Assembly (NCBI RefSeq): GCF_026340255.1
Contig: NZ_JAPEPJ010000001.1
Coordinates: 2,721,001-2,785,000, forward strand
Length of the DNA stretch: 64,000 nt
Direction of reading: 5' to 3'
Source of the DNA: Streptomyces sp. NBC_01408
Lineage (GTDB): Bacteria; Actinomycetota; Actinomycetes; Streptomycetales; Streptomycetaceae
Made by a program: the position numbers and the translations under genes. The notes below the pieces were generated by a model. The model saw only the letters and a program-made list of their open reading frames with translations, ran no database searches and had not been told where the DNA came from. Shown one piece after another: positions 36,011 through 44,274 of the stretch. The stretch's first letter is position 1. Every line of letters begins with the position of its first letter.

Positions 36011-36386
36011 GACGCTAAGCCCCCCTTGGGTGTCGCGACTCCTTGGTCTGGTCGCACCTGCACGTTTCCCCTCGGCCTTGCACGTGGATCCCCCGCTGTA
36101 AATACATGATCGAATCTACTGCGTCCCGTGGTGTCGGCGTGACAAGTTCAGCACGCAGCGCTATGTCGACTTGGCAACTTGGCGAAAAGCATTCGATCAG
36201 GAAGCGTTCCACTCCGCTACCTGGGTGGGAAGCGTGCGACCCGGCCATGGCCAGTACCCGTAGGGTCCCGGCGCCCCCCGGGCTGTGTCGTCGCTGGTGG
36301 TAGGGGGGTTGGGGGGACATTCCGGCAAGGGGGGCACCTTGCCGGGAAGTTGGCTGAAAACATGCGGGTGTGGGTGTGCGAACCAG
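36011..36386. other. Long adpA upstream region with candidate control sites
   Basis: These 376 bases upstream of adpA hold no convincing gene. TTGGCAACTTGGCGAAAAG (36171-36189) and TGGCTGAAAA (36351-36360) resemble the AdpA-type consensus TGGCSNGWWY with mismatches, consistent with the known autoregulation. A stem CCGGCAAGG ... CCTTGCCGG (36322-36345) could be a terminator for the gene ending upstream or an mRNA structure. Confidence 0.55.
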
Positions 36387-36827
36387 TCAGTCTTGAGAGG
36401 GCGTGTAGTCGACGACGACGCCGTGGCACCCCCGGTGGGCGACGGCCCCGCCCCGCGAGTGCCGCCCGCGCGCACCGGACGGCTGCTGCACCTCCGCCCG
36501 GACCGGCGCCGCGGCCCGCTCCGTCTTCTCCGAGTGGCGCAGCAGCACCCGGCAGGCGGCCGTGACGGCGAACAGGCCGAGGGTGGCGACCGCCGCCCCG
36601 CCGAAGGAGGTTCCGTAGACGACGAGGACCACGGGGACGAGCAGGCAGCTGAAGACGGCCCAGCGCACCACGTCACCCGCGGGGTCGTCATGGGGACGCC
36701 TGGCGGGGTGCACGGACGAGTGAAGCGGGGGCGGGGCGAAATACGGGGCATGGTGCGCGGACCGGACGGACCGGAGGCCTTGAGTCGGCTGGGCGGGCTG
36801 GACGGGGTGTACCGGATGGCCGGGCAC
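36387..36827 (-). CDS. Small membrane protein of unknown function
   Basis: About 146 residues: a Pro/His-rich N-terminus, two hydrophobic helices (VVRWAVFSCLLVPVVLVVYG and AAVATLGLFAVTAACRVLL) and a basic, Arg/His-rich C-terminal tail of about 45 residues. GTG 36827 is chosen because GGGAG lies six bases upstream; the frame also extends upstream to an ATG without such a site. The gene ends ahead of adpA on the same strand. No function is known to me. Confidence 0.6.
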   Translation of the reverse strand: MPGHPVHPVQPAQPTQGLRSVRSAHHAPYFAPPPLHSSVHPARRPHDDPAGDVVRWAVFSCLLVPVVLVVYGTSFGGAAVATLGLFAVTAACRVLLRHSEKTERAAAPVRAEVQQPSGARGRHSRGGAVAHRGCHGVVVDYTPSQD

Positions 36828-37150
36828 GGCGTGCTCCCTGCGGGCTCTTCCTGGACGGTCGGACGCCTGTCCAACGTCCCGCGGCGGGGCTCGGTCACTG
36901 CGCGCACGGGTGGCTCGGCCCGCACTCGTCACTGGCTGTAGGGGGCAGCGGACATTGCCAAGGCGCGCTCGCTCCGGCATGCTCCCTGGGACGCTCTCCA
37001 AGGGCGGCAAGCCCTGTGCAGGACAGGAGTGTGGCCGTACCCTGGTGGGTATGGGCTTGGGAAGATGCTTCCCGGACAGAGCTCCGTTACCCAGCGTCGC
37101 CGAATTTCGCCCCTGTTGCTTCCTCCAAGGACCTCTTCGCCGAGATACCC
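36828..37150. other. Divergent intergenic region before the universal stress gene
   Basis: No gene is seen in these 323 bases. Notable structures are the inverted repeat at 37037-37052 and GGGAAG-ATG-CTTCCC at 37059-37073, both within 115 bases of the downstream start. Confidence 0.55.
37037..37052. promoter_or_regulatory. Candidate operator GTACCC-N4-GGGTAT
   Basis: A 16-bp inverted repeat, GTACCCTGGTGGGTAT, about 100 bases before the universal stress protein gene. The TACCC...GGGTA arrangement is reminiscent of CsoR-type metal-repressor sites, though the central tract is not the usual C/G run. The factor is unassigned. Confidence 0.4.
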
Positions 37151-37684
37151 ATGGCCGGTCACGAATCCCCCGAACCCGCGGACCGCAAGCGCAAGCGGCT
37201 CGCCGACCCCGCGTCGGCCGCCGATCTGCGTGCGGTGGAACAGACACGTCTTCCCTGCGATCCGGCCTTCCGGCACGGAGTCGTTGTGGGATTCGACGGA
37301 TCCACGTCCAGTGAGCGCGCCCTCGCGTACGCGATCGGGATGGCCCGCCGCTCCGGATCCGGTCTGATCATCGTGCACGTGGCCAACCGGCTGCCCACCA
37401 CGGTGTGGGCCGGCTGCGAGCCGCCCGTCTTCGTGGACGTGCCGGACCACCGCACCGAGGTGCTGGGGCTGGAGCTGGCCTGCGCGGACTACCTGGCCGA
37501 AGTGCCGTGGATCCTGGTCGAGCGGGGCGGGGACATCTGCCACGAGCTGGAGGAGGTCGGCCGCGAGTACTCGGCCGACGCCATCGTGGTCGGCTCGACG
37601 CACGGGATCGTGGGCCGGATCTTCGGTTCGGTGGCGGGCCGGCTGGCCAAGCGCGCACAGCGACCTGTTGTTGTCATTCCGTGA
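37151..37684 (+). CDS. Universal stress protein (UspA family)
   Basis: A 177-residue protein. After a ~35-residue basic N-terminal extension (DRKRKRLADPA) a single Usp domain follows: VVVGFDGSTSSERALAYAI (ATP-binding DG), and the phosphate loop VVGSTHGIVGRIFGSVAGRL with the G-2x-G-9x-G-(S) motif of ATP-binding members, ending RPVVVIP. It is cytoplasmic and probably stress- or dormancy-linked. ATG 37151 has a weak ribosome site. A transporter gene follows after 98 bases. Confidence 0.9.
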   Translation: MAGHESPEPADRKRKRLADPASAADLRAVEQTRLPCDPAFRHGVVVGFDGSTSSERALAYAIGMARRSGSGLIIVHVANRLPTTVWAGCEPPVFVDVPDHRTEVLGLELACADYLAEVPWILVERGGDICHELEEVGREYSADAIVVGSTHGIVGRIFGSVAGRLAKRAQRPVVVIP

Positions 37685-37782
37685 CCCTCTGTTAAGCCGG
37701 TTGTGCGGTTGTGCCCCCGTGTAAAGGGTAGATAAATGCTGCTGGGACGCAGCAAACAACTGCAGATCGAAGGGAGCCCGCC

Positions 37783-38352
37783 GTGGACAATGGTGTCTCT
37801 GCGGGAAGCACGGCCTCGACTTCTACCCTCGGGCACATCGCCCTGGGTCTCACCCTTCTCGCGTTCGGTATCGGCCACACCGGAATCATCGACGGTGTGA
37901 GCGCGGCCAACTCCGTGTCGCTCGCGACCTACGTCGGCGGCATCGCCCTGTTCGTCCTCGGAGTCCTCGAATTCCGCGGCGGCAACGGCTTCAACGGCAC
38001 GGCGTTCGCGGGCCTCGGCGCCTTCTGGTTCACCTGGGCCGCGGGGGCCGACGGAAAGGTTTCGGCAGACGCCGCCGGAATGTTCCTCGTCCTGTTCGCC
38101 CTGCTCGGCCTCACCCTCACGCTGGGTGCGTCGAGCGGACTGTTCGGACAGGGCGTGTACGGCCTGTTCACCCTCTCCCTGCTGCTGCTGGCGATAGGCG
38201 CCTTCGCCGACAGCGGCTCCCTGGGCAAGGTGGCCGGCTGGGTGGCCGCGGTCTCCGGGCTGCTGGCCTGGTACGGGGCCACGGCCGCGCTGGCGCACTG
38301 GCCCATGGCGGTGGGCAGGGCCTCGGGCCGCGGGGCGGTCGCCGCGAGCTGA
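37783..38352 (+). CDS. GPR1/FUN34/YaaH-family acetate transporter-like protein
   Basis: A 189-residue membrane protein with six hydrophobic helices. It fits the AceTr (SatP/YaaH) family: GHIALGLTLLAFGIGHTG in place of the usual NPxPLGL opening, and FWFTWAAG in the third helix. Members move acetate or succinate with protons. The first motif is divergent, so the substrate is uncertain. GTG 37783 has GAAGGGAG six bases upstream. A 20-bp-stem terminator follows. Confidence 0.8.
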   Translation: MDNGVSAGSTASTSTLGHIALGLTLLAFGIGHTGIIDGVSAANSVSLATYVGGIALFVLGVLEFRGGNGFNGTAFAGLGAFWFTWAAGADGKVSADAAGMFLVLFALLGLTLTLGASSGLFGQGVYGLFTLSLLLLAIGAFADSGSLGKVAGWVAAVSGLLAWYGATAALAHWPMAVGRASGRGAVAAS

Positions 38353-38409
38353 GCGGCGTACGGCGCGAGCAGGAGCGGCAGCGCCAGGGGTAGCGGTAGC
38401 GGTAGCCGA

Positions 38410-38452
38410 AACAGGAACGGCCCCCCGGGAATCCCGGGGGGCCGTTCCTGTT
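38410..38452. terminator. Strong bidirectional terminator before glmS
   Basis: A perfect 20-bp stem (AACAGGAACGGCCCCCCGGG and its reverse complement) around AAT, between the converging transporter gene and glmS. Three GGTAGC units precede it. Confidence 0.92.
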
Positions 38453-38456
38453 CCGC

Positions 38457-40274
38457 CTACTCGACCGTGACGGACTTGGCCAGGTTGCGCGGCTTGTCGA
38501 TGTCCCGGCCCAGGGCCAGGGCCGTGTGGTACGCCAGCAGCTGAAGCGGGATGCCCATCAGGATCGGGTCCAGCTCGTCCTCGTTCTTGGGCACGAGGAT
38601 GGTGTGGTCGGCCTTCTCCTGCTCGCGGTGGGCGACCGCGAGGATCCGGCCGCTGCGGGCCTTGATCTCCTCCAGCGCGGCGCGGTTCTTCTCCAGCAGC
38701 GAGTCGTCGGGGACGATCGCGACCGTCGGCATCGCGGGCTCGATGAGCGCGAGCGGACCGTGCTTGAGCTCGGAGGCGGGGTAGGCCTCGGCGTGGATGT
38801 AGGAGATCTCCTTGAGCTTGAGGGAGGCCTCCAGGGCCACCGGGTAGCCGCGGACCCGGCCGATGAACATCATCGACTTGGCCTCGGCGTACTCGGCCGC
38901 CAGCCTCTTGATGTCCTCCTCGCCCTTGAGGATCTCCTCGATCTGCGAGGGCAGCTTGCGCAGGCCCTCGATGATCCGCTTGCCGTCGGTGACCGAGAGG
39001 TCCCGGATCCGGCCGAGGTGCACGGCCAGCAGCGCGAAGGCCACCACCGTGTTGGTGAAGCACTTGGTGGAGACCACGCAGACCTCCGGGCCGGCGTGCA
39101 CGTACACGCCGCCGTCGGCCTCGCGGGCGATGGCGGAGCCGACCACGTTGACCACGCCGAGGACGCGGGCGCCCTTGCGCTTGAGCTCCTGCACGGCCGC
39201 GAGCACGTCGTAGGTCTCACCGGACTGGGAGACGGCGATGTAGAGGGTGTCGGGGTCCACGACCGGGTTGCGGTAGCGGAACTCGGAGGCCGGCTCGGCG
39301 TCCGCGGGGATGCGGGCCAGGCTCTCGATCAGGCCCGCGCCGATGAGGCCGGCGTGGTACGAGGTGCCGCAGCCCAGGATCTTGACCCGGCGGATGCCGC
39401 GCGCCTCGCGCGGGTCCAGGTTCAGGCCGCCCAGGTGCACCGTGTTGAAGCGGTCGTCGATCCGGCCGCGCAGCACGCGGTCGACCGCGTCGGGCTGCTC
39501 GGAGATCTCCTTGTGCATGTACGTGTCGTGGCCGCCCATGTCGTAGGAGGCGGCCTCCCACTCCACGGTCTCCGGGGTGGCGGTGGTCGACGTACCGCTG
39601 GTGGTGTAGGTGCGGAAGTCGTCGGCCTTGAGGGTGGCCATCTCGCCGTCGTTGAGGGTGACGACCTGGCGGGTGTGGGCGATCAGCGCGGCAACGTCGG
39701 AGGCGACGAGCATCTCCTTCTCGCCGATGCCGAGGATGACCGGGGAGCCGTTGCGGGCGACGACGATGCGGTCGGCGAAGTCGGCGTGCATGACGGCGAT
39801 GCCGTAGGTGCCCTCGATCGCCTTGACGGCCTCGCGGACCTTCTCCTCGAGGGAGTCGGCCTGGGAGCGGGCGATCAGGTGGACGATGACCTCGGTGTCG
39901 GTCTCCGAGACGAAGACGACGCCCTCGGCCTCCAGCTTGGCGCGCAGCTCGGAGGCGTTGTCGACGATGCCGTTGTGGACGACGGCGACCTTGTTCTCGG
40001 GGTCGAGGTGCGGGTGCGAGTTGATGTCGCTCGGGGCGCCGTGCGTGGCCCAGCGGGTGTGGGCGATGCCGGTGGTGCCGGCGAAGCGCTTGGGGACGCG
40101 GCTCTCCAGCTCGCGGACCCGGCCCTTGGCCTTGACGACCTTCAGGGCGCCGGCCTTCGGGCTGTTGACGACGATGCCCGCGGAGTCGTAGCCGCGGTAT
40201 TCGAGGCGCTGCAGGCCTTCCAGCAGCAGCGGTGCCACGTCACGCTTGCCGATGTAACCGACGATTCCACACAT
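38457..40274 (-). CDS. glmS: Glutamine-fructose-6-phosphate aminotransferase
   Basis: A 605-residue enzyme making glucosamine-6-phosphate for cell-wall and GlcNAc polymers. The N-terminal class-II glutaminase has the nucleophile Cys2 (MCGIVGYIG), RWATHG and HNGIVDN. Two SIS isomerase domains follow (CGTSYHAGLIGAGL, AVSQSGETYDV, and PASELKHGPLALIE), ending in the expected KSVTVE. Full family length; all key residues are present. ATG 40274 begins the invariant MCGI, so the start is fixed. Confidence 0.97.
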   Translation of the reverse strand: MCGIVGYIGKRDVAPLLLEGLQRLEYRGYDSAGIVVNSPKAGALKVVKAKGRVRELESRVPKRFAGTTGIAHTRWATHGAPSDINSHPHLDPENKVAVVHNGIVDNASELRAKLEAEGVVFVSETDTEVIVHLIARSQADSLEEKVREAVKAIEGTYGIAVMHADFADRIVVARNGSPVILGIGEKEMLVASDVAALIAHTRQVVTLNDGEMATLKADDFRTYTTSGTSTTATPETVEWEAASYDMGGHDTYMHKEISEQPDAVDRVLRGRIDDRFNTVHLGGLNLDPREARGIRRVKILGCGTSYHAGLIGAGLIESLARIPADAEPASEFRYRNPVVDPDTLYIAVSQSGETYDVLAAVQELKRKGARVLGVVNVVGSAIAREADGGVYVHAGPEVCVVSTKCFTNTVVAFALLAVHLGRIRDLSVTDGKRIIEGLRKLPSQIEEILKGEEDIKRLAAEYAEAKSMMFIGRVRGYPVALEASLKLKEISYIHAEAYPASELKHGPLALIEPAMPTVAIVPDDSLLEKNRAALEEIKARSGRILAVAHREQEKADHTILVPKNEDELDPILMGIPLQLLAYHTALALGRDIDKPRNLAKSVTVE

Positions 40275-40339
40275 ACGGTTCTGCCCCTCCTGAAGTTCGG
40301 TTCGTGTACCCGCCTCGCGGCCGCCGGGCGGCCACGGGC

Positions 40340-40615
40340 TCAGCCGTAGACGATGCGGCGCAGCTGCCGGAGCGAGAGCTCCGGGGGCGCCACGGCGCGG
40401 TGCGGCAGTTCGGCCGCGATCCGCTCGAAGATCTCCGCGTTCACCGCTCCGCCGGACTGCAGTTCGCGGTGGCGGCGGCGGACGAAGTCCTCGGTCGTCT
40501 CGTCGAAGTACGCCAGCACGTCGAGCACCACCCGGGCGGCTTCCCCGCGCTGCAGCGCGGTGCTGCGCACCAGGTGGTCGACGAGGTCGTCATGGGACGG
40601 GCGGCGATCGAGCAC
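40340..40615 (-). CDS. Small conserved helical protein
   Basis: About 91 residues, charged and helical (DRRPSHDDLVDHLVRSTALQ, ARVVLDVLAYFDETTEDFVRRRHREL), ending LSLRQLRRIVYG. No family known to me. GTG 40615 is the first credible start after the terminator at 40651-40678; no clear ribosome site is seen and a longer form cannot be excluded. It lies 65 bases upstream of glmS on the same strand. Confidence 0.68.
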   Translation of the reverse strand: MLDRRPSHDDLVDHLVRSTALQRGEAARVVLDVLAYFDETTEDFVRRRHRELQSGGAVNAEIFERIAAELPHRAVAPPELSLRQLRRIVYG

Positions 40616-40650
40616 TCGTAGATACTGGCCGCTCCCACCGTCGAATGCAA

Positions 40651-40678
40651 AGATCCTGCCCGATTCCGGGCAGGATCT
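40651..40678. terminator. Terminator downstream of the DUF4429 gene
   Basis: A perfect 12-bp stem, AGATCCTGCCCG with CGGGCAGGATCT, around ATTC. It separates the DUF4429 gene from the small gene and glmS. Confidence 0.85.
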
Positions 40679-40712
40679 CTCTGGTCTGGACCAGCGGAAT
40701 GGATGGATCCGG

Positions 40713-41615
40713 TCAGAAACGCCGCAAAACGGCCTGTTTAGCCGCTGTGAACTCATCGGCCGTGAGGATGCCCGACTGGTGCAGCTCACCGAGCTCGCGC
40801 AGCCGCCGCAGCAGCGAGTCGTGGTCGACGGGCTCCTCCGCGGACCGGGCCGCCCCGGCCGCCGCCATGGCCAGGGCCGCGACCGGCTCGGGCGCCGCCT
40901 CGGCCGGTGCGGTCGCCGGATGGGGCAGCCGTACCGCCACCGCCGCCGCGACCAGCGCCATCAGCGGGTCCTTCTTGAAGCCGAACAGCTCCACCGCGTG
41001 CGGGTCGTACTTGGGGGCGGGGGCCGAGGCCGTCGCACCGGCCAGGGTGAAGCGGAGCCAGCCGTTCTCCAGCCCCGCCGCCGGGAACCACTCCACAGTC
41101 TTCACGTCCGTGACCCGGAACGAGCGCGCCCCGCCGGAGCTCTTGGCGTCCTCGGTCTTCCAGTTCCACTCCAGCAGCAGCCGGTCCCCGTCGAAGGCCA
41201 CCGTCCCGTCCCCCGCGCTCACCGCGATCGGGACGGAAGGACCCGGCAGCAGGTACGTGTCCACCGGGCCGCTCTCCACCTGCTCCAGCAGCAGCGCGTT
41301 GCGCACCTCGTCCACGAAGTACTCCGCCACCCCCGTCCGGTCTGCCTCCACCGTGAGCCGGTACGGGTCGGAGGACTCCGCCAGGCGTCCGCCGGTCACC
41401 TGGAGCAGCGGGTCCGCGCCGTCCCGCAGCCGCAGCCTCAGCCGGCCCGCCTTGCGGCCCGGTTCGTAGCTGATGCCCGCCACCGCCCGCAGCGGGACCG
41501 CCACTTCACCGAGGTTCTGGCGCAGCAGGCCCACCCCCTTGTCGCGGCCCGGCACGATGCGCACCGTGTCCCCGTCGAAGGTCCACGTGCCGTCCTTCTG
41601 GATGATTTCCGCCAT
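40713..41615 (-). CDS. DUF4429/SHOCT domain protein
   Basis: A 300-residue protein. Two DUF4429-type beta domains (WTFDGDTVRIVPGRDKGVGLL and GDGTVAFDGDRLLLEWNW) are followed by an Ala/Pro linker and a C-terminal SHOCT helical hairpin (LLRRLRELGELHQSGILTADEFTAAKQAVL). SHOCT modules often mediate oligomer or membrane association; DUF4429 domains resemble PH-like folds. No function is established. ATG 41615 begins at the first domain. Confidence 0.82.
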   Translation of the reverse strand: MAEIIQKDGTWTFDGDTVRIVPGRDKGVGLLRQNLGEVAVPLRAVAGISYEPGRKAGRLRLRLRDGADPLLQVTGGRLAESSDPYRLTVEADRTGVAEYFVDEVRNALLLEQVESGPVDTYLLPGPSVPIAVSAGDGTVAFDGDRLLLEWNWKTEDAKSSGGARSFRVTDVKTVEWFPAAGLENGWLRFTLAGATASAPAPKYDPHAVELFGFKKDPLMALVAAAVAVRLPHPATAPAEAAPEPVAALAMAAAGAARSAEEPVDHDSLLRRLRELGELHQSGILTADEFTAAKQAVLRRF

Positions 41616-41667
41616 CCGACGATTCTCGCACCGCCCTGAACGGCTCATGTGGCCTATACCTGGGCGC

Positions 41668-43269
41668 ATGAGAGTCCTGCGACGCGCGCTCGGCACCCTC
41701 CTCGGCCCCCTCGTTCTCGGTCTGGCCCCGCTCCTGGCCACCGCCTGTACCGCCGCCCACGGCGACGACGCCAGACCGGGCGACCGGCGCCCGGCCGACC
41801 TCGCCCCCTACGAACGGCTCCTGCCGGCGCCGGCCTCCGCACGGCCCGGGGGCCCCGGCTACGCCTTCGGGGCCGGCACGGTCATCCGTACGGGCCCCGG
41901 ATCGCGGGAGGAGGTCCGCCAGGTCGGCGAGCTCCTCGCCGAGCAGCTGCGCGGGCCGAGCGGGCTGCGGCTGCCGGTGGTCGACGGGGCGGAGGGGGAC
42001 GGGATCCGGCTCCGGCTCGACGAGGAGGCGGAGGGGGTGGGGGACGAGGGGTACCGGCTGGAGTCCGGCCCGGCCGGGATCACCCTCACCGCACGCACCC
42101 CGGCGGGGCTCTTCCACGCGGGGCAGACGCTGCGGCAGCTGGTCCCGGTGGCGGGGCCCGGGACGGTGCCCGGCGGCACGGTCACCGACAGGCCGCGGTT
42201 CGCCTACCGGGGGGCGATGCTCGACATCGCCCGGCACCACTTCACGGTCGGACAGGTGAAGAGGTACGTGGACCAGCTGGCCCAGTACAAGATCAACACC
42301 TTGCACCTGCACCTGACGGACGACCAGGGCTGGCGCCTCGCGGTCGACTCCTGGCCGCGGCTGGCCGAGTACGGCGGCGGCAGCGAGGTCGGCGGCGGCC
42401 CGGGCGGGTACTGGACCAAGGACGAGTACCGCGAACTGGTGGCCTACGCGGGCGAGCGGTACGTGGACGTGGTCCCCGAGATCGACATGCCGGGCCACGT
42501 GAACGCGGCGCTGGCCTCGTACGCGGAGCTGAACTGCGACGGCAAGGCCCCCGCCCGCTACACCGGGACCAAGGTGGGCTTCAGCTCGCTGTGCGTCGGC
42601 AAGGAGCGCACCTACGAGTTCATCGACGAGGTGCTCGGTGAGCTCGCGGAGCTGACGCCGGGCCGCTACCTCCACATCGGCGGGGACGAGGCCCACTCGA
42701 CCCCGGCGGCGGACTACGCGGCCTTCATGGACCGGGCGCAGGCGGTGGTGGGCCGGCACGGCAAGAAGGTGATGGCCTGGCACCAGCTGGCGGCGGCCCG
42801 CCCGGCCGAGGACGCCGTGCTCCAGTACTGGGGCCACGACAAGACCCCGGCGGCGGAGAAGGCCGCGGTGGTGGCGGCGGCGAAGTCCGGCCACCCGGTG
42901 GTCCTGTCGCCCGCGGACCGGCTGTACCTGGACATGAAGTACGACGCGCAGACCCAGCCGGGCCTGGCGTGGGCGGGTTACGTCCCGGTGCAGCGGTCCT
43001 ACTCCTGGGACCCGGGCTCCTATCTGGCCGGGGTTCCGGAGTCGGCGGTGCTGGGCGTCGAGGCCCCGCTGTGGACGGAGACCGTCGCGACCCGCGGGGA
43101 CCTGGAGTTCATGGCCTTCCCGAGGGTCCTCGGCCTGGCCGAACTGGGCTGGTCCCCGGCCGGGTCGCTGGGCTGGGAGGCGTACCGCGAGCGCCTGGCA
43201 GCCCAGGCGCCCCGCCTGGACGCCCAGGACATCACCTACTACCGGGCTCCGGACGTGCCGTGGTCGTAG
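41668..43269 (+). CDS. GH20 beta-N-acetylhexosaminidase, probable lipoprotein
   Basis: A 533-residue exported enzyme removing GlcNAc from chito-oligosaccharides. Residues 1-30 form a signal peptide ending LLATAC, a plausible lipobox. A GH20b-like N-domain is followed by the barrel with YRGAMLDIARHHF, LHLHLTDDQGWRL, EIDMPGHVNAAL and the catalytic Asp-Glu pair in HIGGDEAHST, and later WTETV. It complements the chitinase at 5047. In S. coelicolor the orthologous gene borders the desABCD cluster, which is missing here. ATG 41668 is close to the divergent DUF4429 gene (52 bases). Confidence 0.93.
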   Translation: MRVLRRALGTLLGPLVLGLAPLLATACTAAHGDDARPGDRRPADLAPYERLLPAPASARPGGPGYAFGAGTVIRTGPGSREEVRQVGELLAEQLRGPSGLRLPVVDGAEGDGIRLRLDEEAEGVGDEGYRLESGPAGITLTARTPAGLFHAGQTLRQLVPVAGPGTVPGGTVTDRPRFAYRGAMLDIARHHFTVGQVKRYVDQLAQYKINTLHLHLTDDQGWRLAVDSWPRLAEYGGGSEVGGGPGGYWTKDEYRELVAYAGERYVDVVPEIDMPGHVNAALASYAELNCDGKAPARYTGTKVGFSSLCVGKERTYEFIDEVLGELAELTPGRYLHIGGDEAHSTPAADYAAFMDRAQAVVGRHGKKVMAWHQLAAARPAEDAVLQYWGHDKTPAAEKAAVVAAAKSGHPVVLSPADRLYLDMKYDAQTQPGLAWAGYVPVQRSYSWDPGSYLAGVPESAVLGVEAPLWTETVATRGDLEFMAFPRVLGLAELGWSPAGSLGWEAYRERLAAQAPRLDAQDITYYRAPDVPWS

Positions 43270-43306
43270 GTCGTGTCCCGCTGATCGGGCCCTGTCCCGC
43301 ACGCCG

Positions 43307-44218
43307 TCACAGCTCGGAGGTCGGCTCCTCGCTGGGCGCCTGCCCCGAGTAGGCCTCGGCGAGGAGCTGTTCCTCGCTCGACCCGAGCCGCCAGTAGCCG
43401 GTGAAGCGCACGGCCCGCCGGTCGACGCCGCATACCTGTACGAGGTGGCGGCGCACCGCCCGCACGGTCCCGGCCTCGCCCGCGAGCCAGATGTACGGGG
43501 TCTCGGAGGCGGGGCCGCCGGTGTCCGCGTCGGCCGTGCGCAGCGCGTCCAGCACCCGCTCGGTCCGCTCCGGGCCCGTGTCCTCGCGCACGATCCACGT
43601 GATGTCGGCGTCGGCGGGGGCGGCCAGGGCGAGCCGGTCGTCCGGGTGCGGCACCTCGAACCAGGCCCGGACCCGGGCGCCGGCGGCCAGCCGGCCGAGG
43701 ATCGCGGCCGCGGCGGGCAGGGCGGTCTCGTCCGCGTACATCCAGATCTCGTCGGCGTCGGCCGGCGGCTGGAACCGTACGGACTTGTTCCGCGCGACGG
43801 CCGGTCCGATCGCCATGATCCGGCGGCCGGTGAGCGCCCGCCCGGCCCAGCGGGAGGCGGGGTCGGCGGACCCGTGCAGGACGAAGTCGATGTCGACCTC
43901 GTCCACCCCCTCGGGCGTACGGCGCTGCTCGCGCACGGTGTAGGAGCGCATCACCGGACGCTCTTCCTCCGGCATCCCGCGCCAGGCGGCGAACCAGGTG
44001 TCCTCGCCGGTGGAGGGGAGCACGGTGTGTTCCTGGTGTGCGGGCGGCAGGAAGAGCGAGAGGCTCTGGTCGTAGCCGCCCGAGCGGAAGTCCGCGAGGG
44101 ACTCGCCGCCGAACGTGACCCGCAGGAACGAGTGGCCGAGGCGGCGGGTGCGGAGCACTTCGAGCGCGAAGAACCGGAAGTGCGGCGCGGCCGGGACGTC
44201 TGACGCGGTGGCGGTCAT
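43307..44218 (-). CDS. desF: Siderophore-interacting flavoprotein (ferric reductase)
   Basis: A 303-residue SIP/ViuB-family protein that reduces ferric siderophore in the cytoplasm to free the iron. Visible: RSYTVREQR (FAD binding), DFVLHGSADPASRWA (family signature), MYADETALPAAAAIL (NAD(P)H binding region) and the C-terminal YWRLG. Gene order next to the binding protein and under its iron box supports the DesF assignment. ATG 44218 is 56 bases downstream of desE. Confidence 0.88.
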   Translation of the reverse strand: MTATASDVPAAPHFRFFALEVLRTRRLGHSFLRVTFGGESLADFRSGGYDQSLSLFLPPAHQEHTVLPSTGEDTWFAAWRGMPEEERPVMRSYTVREQRRTPEGVDEVDIDFVLHGSADPASRWAGRALTGRRIMAIGPAVARNKSVRFQPPADADEIWMYADETALPAAAAILGRLAAGARVRAWFEVPHPDDRLALAAPADADITWIVREDTGPERTERVLDALRTADADTGGPASETPYIWLAGEAGTVRAVRRHLVQVCGVDRRAVRFTGYWRLGSSEEQLLAEAYSGQAPSEEPTSEL

Positions 44219-44274
44219 GCGGAGGGTCCCCCCTGGGATGCGGTCGGTCGGTCCGGCGCGGTCGGGCGCGGCGG

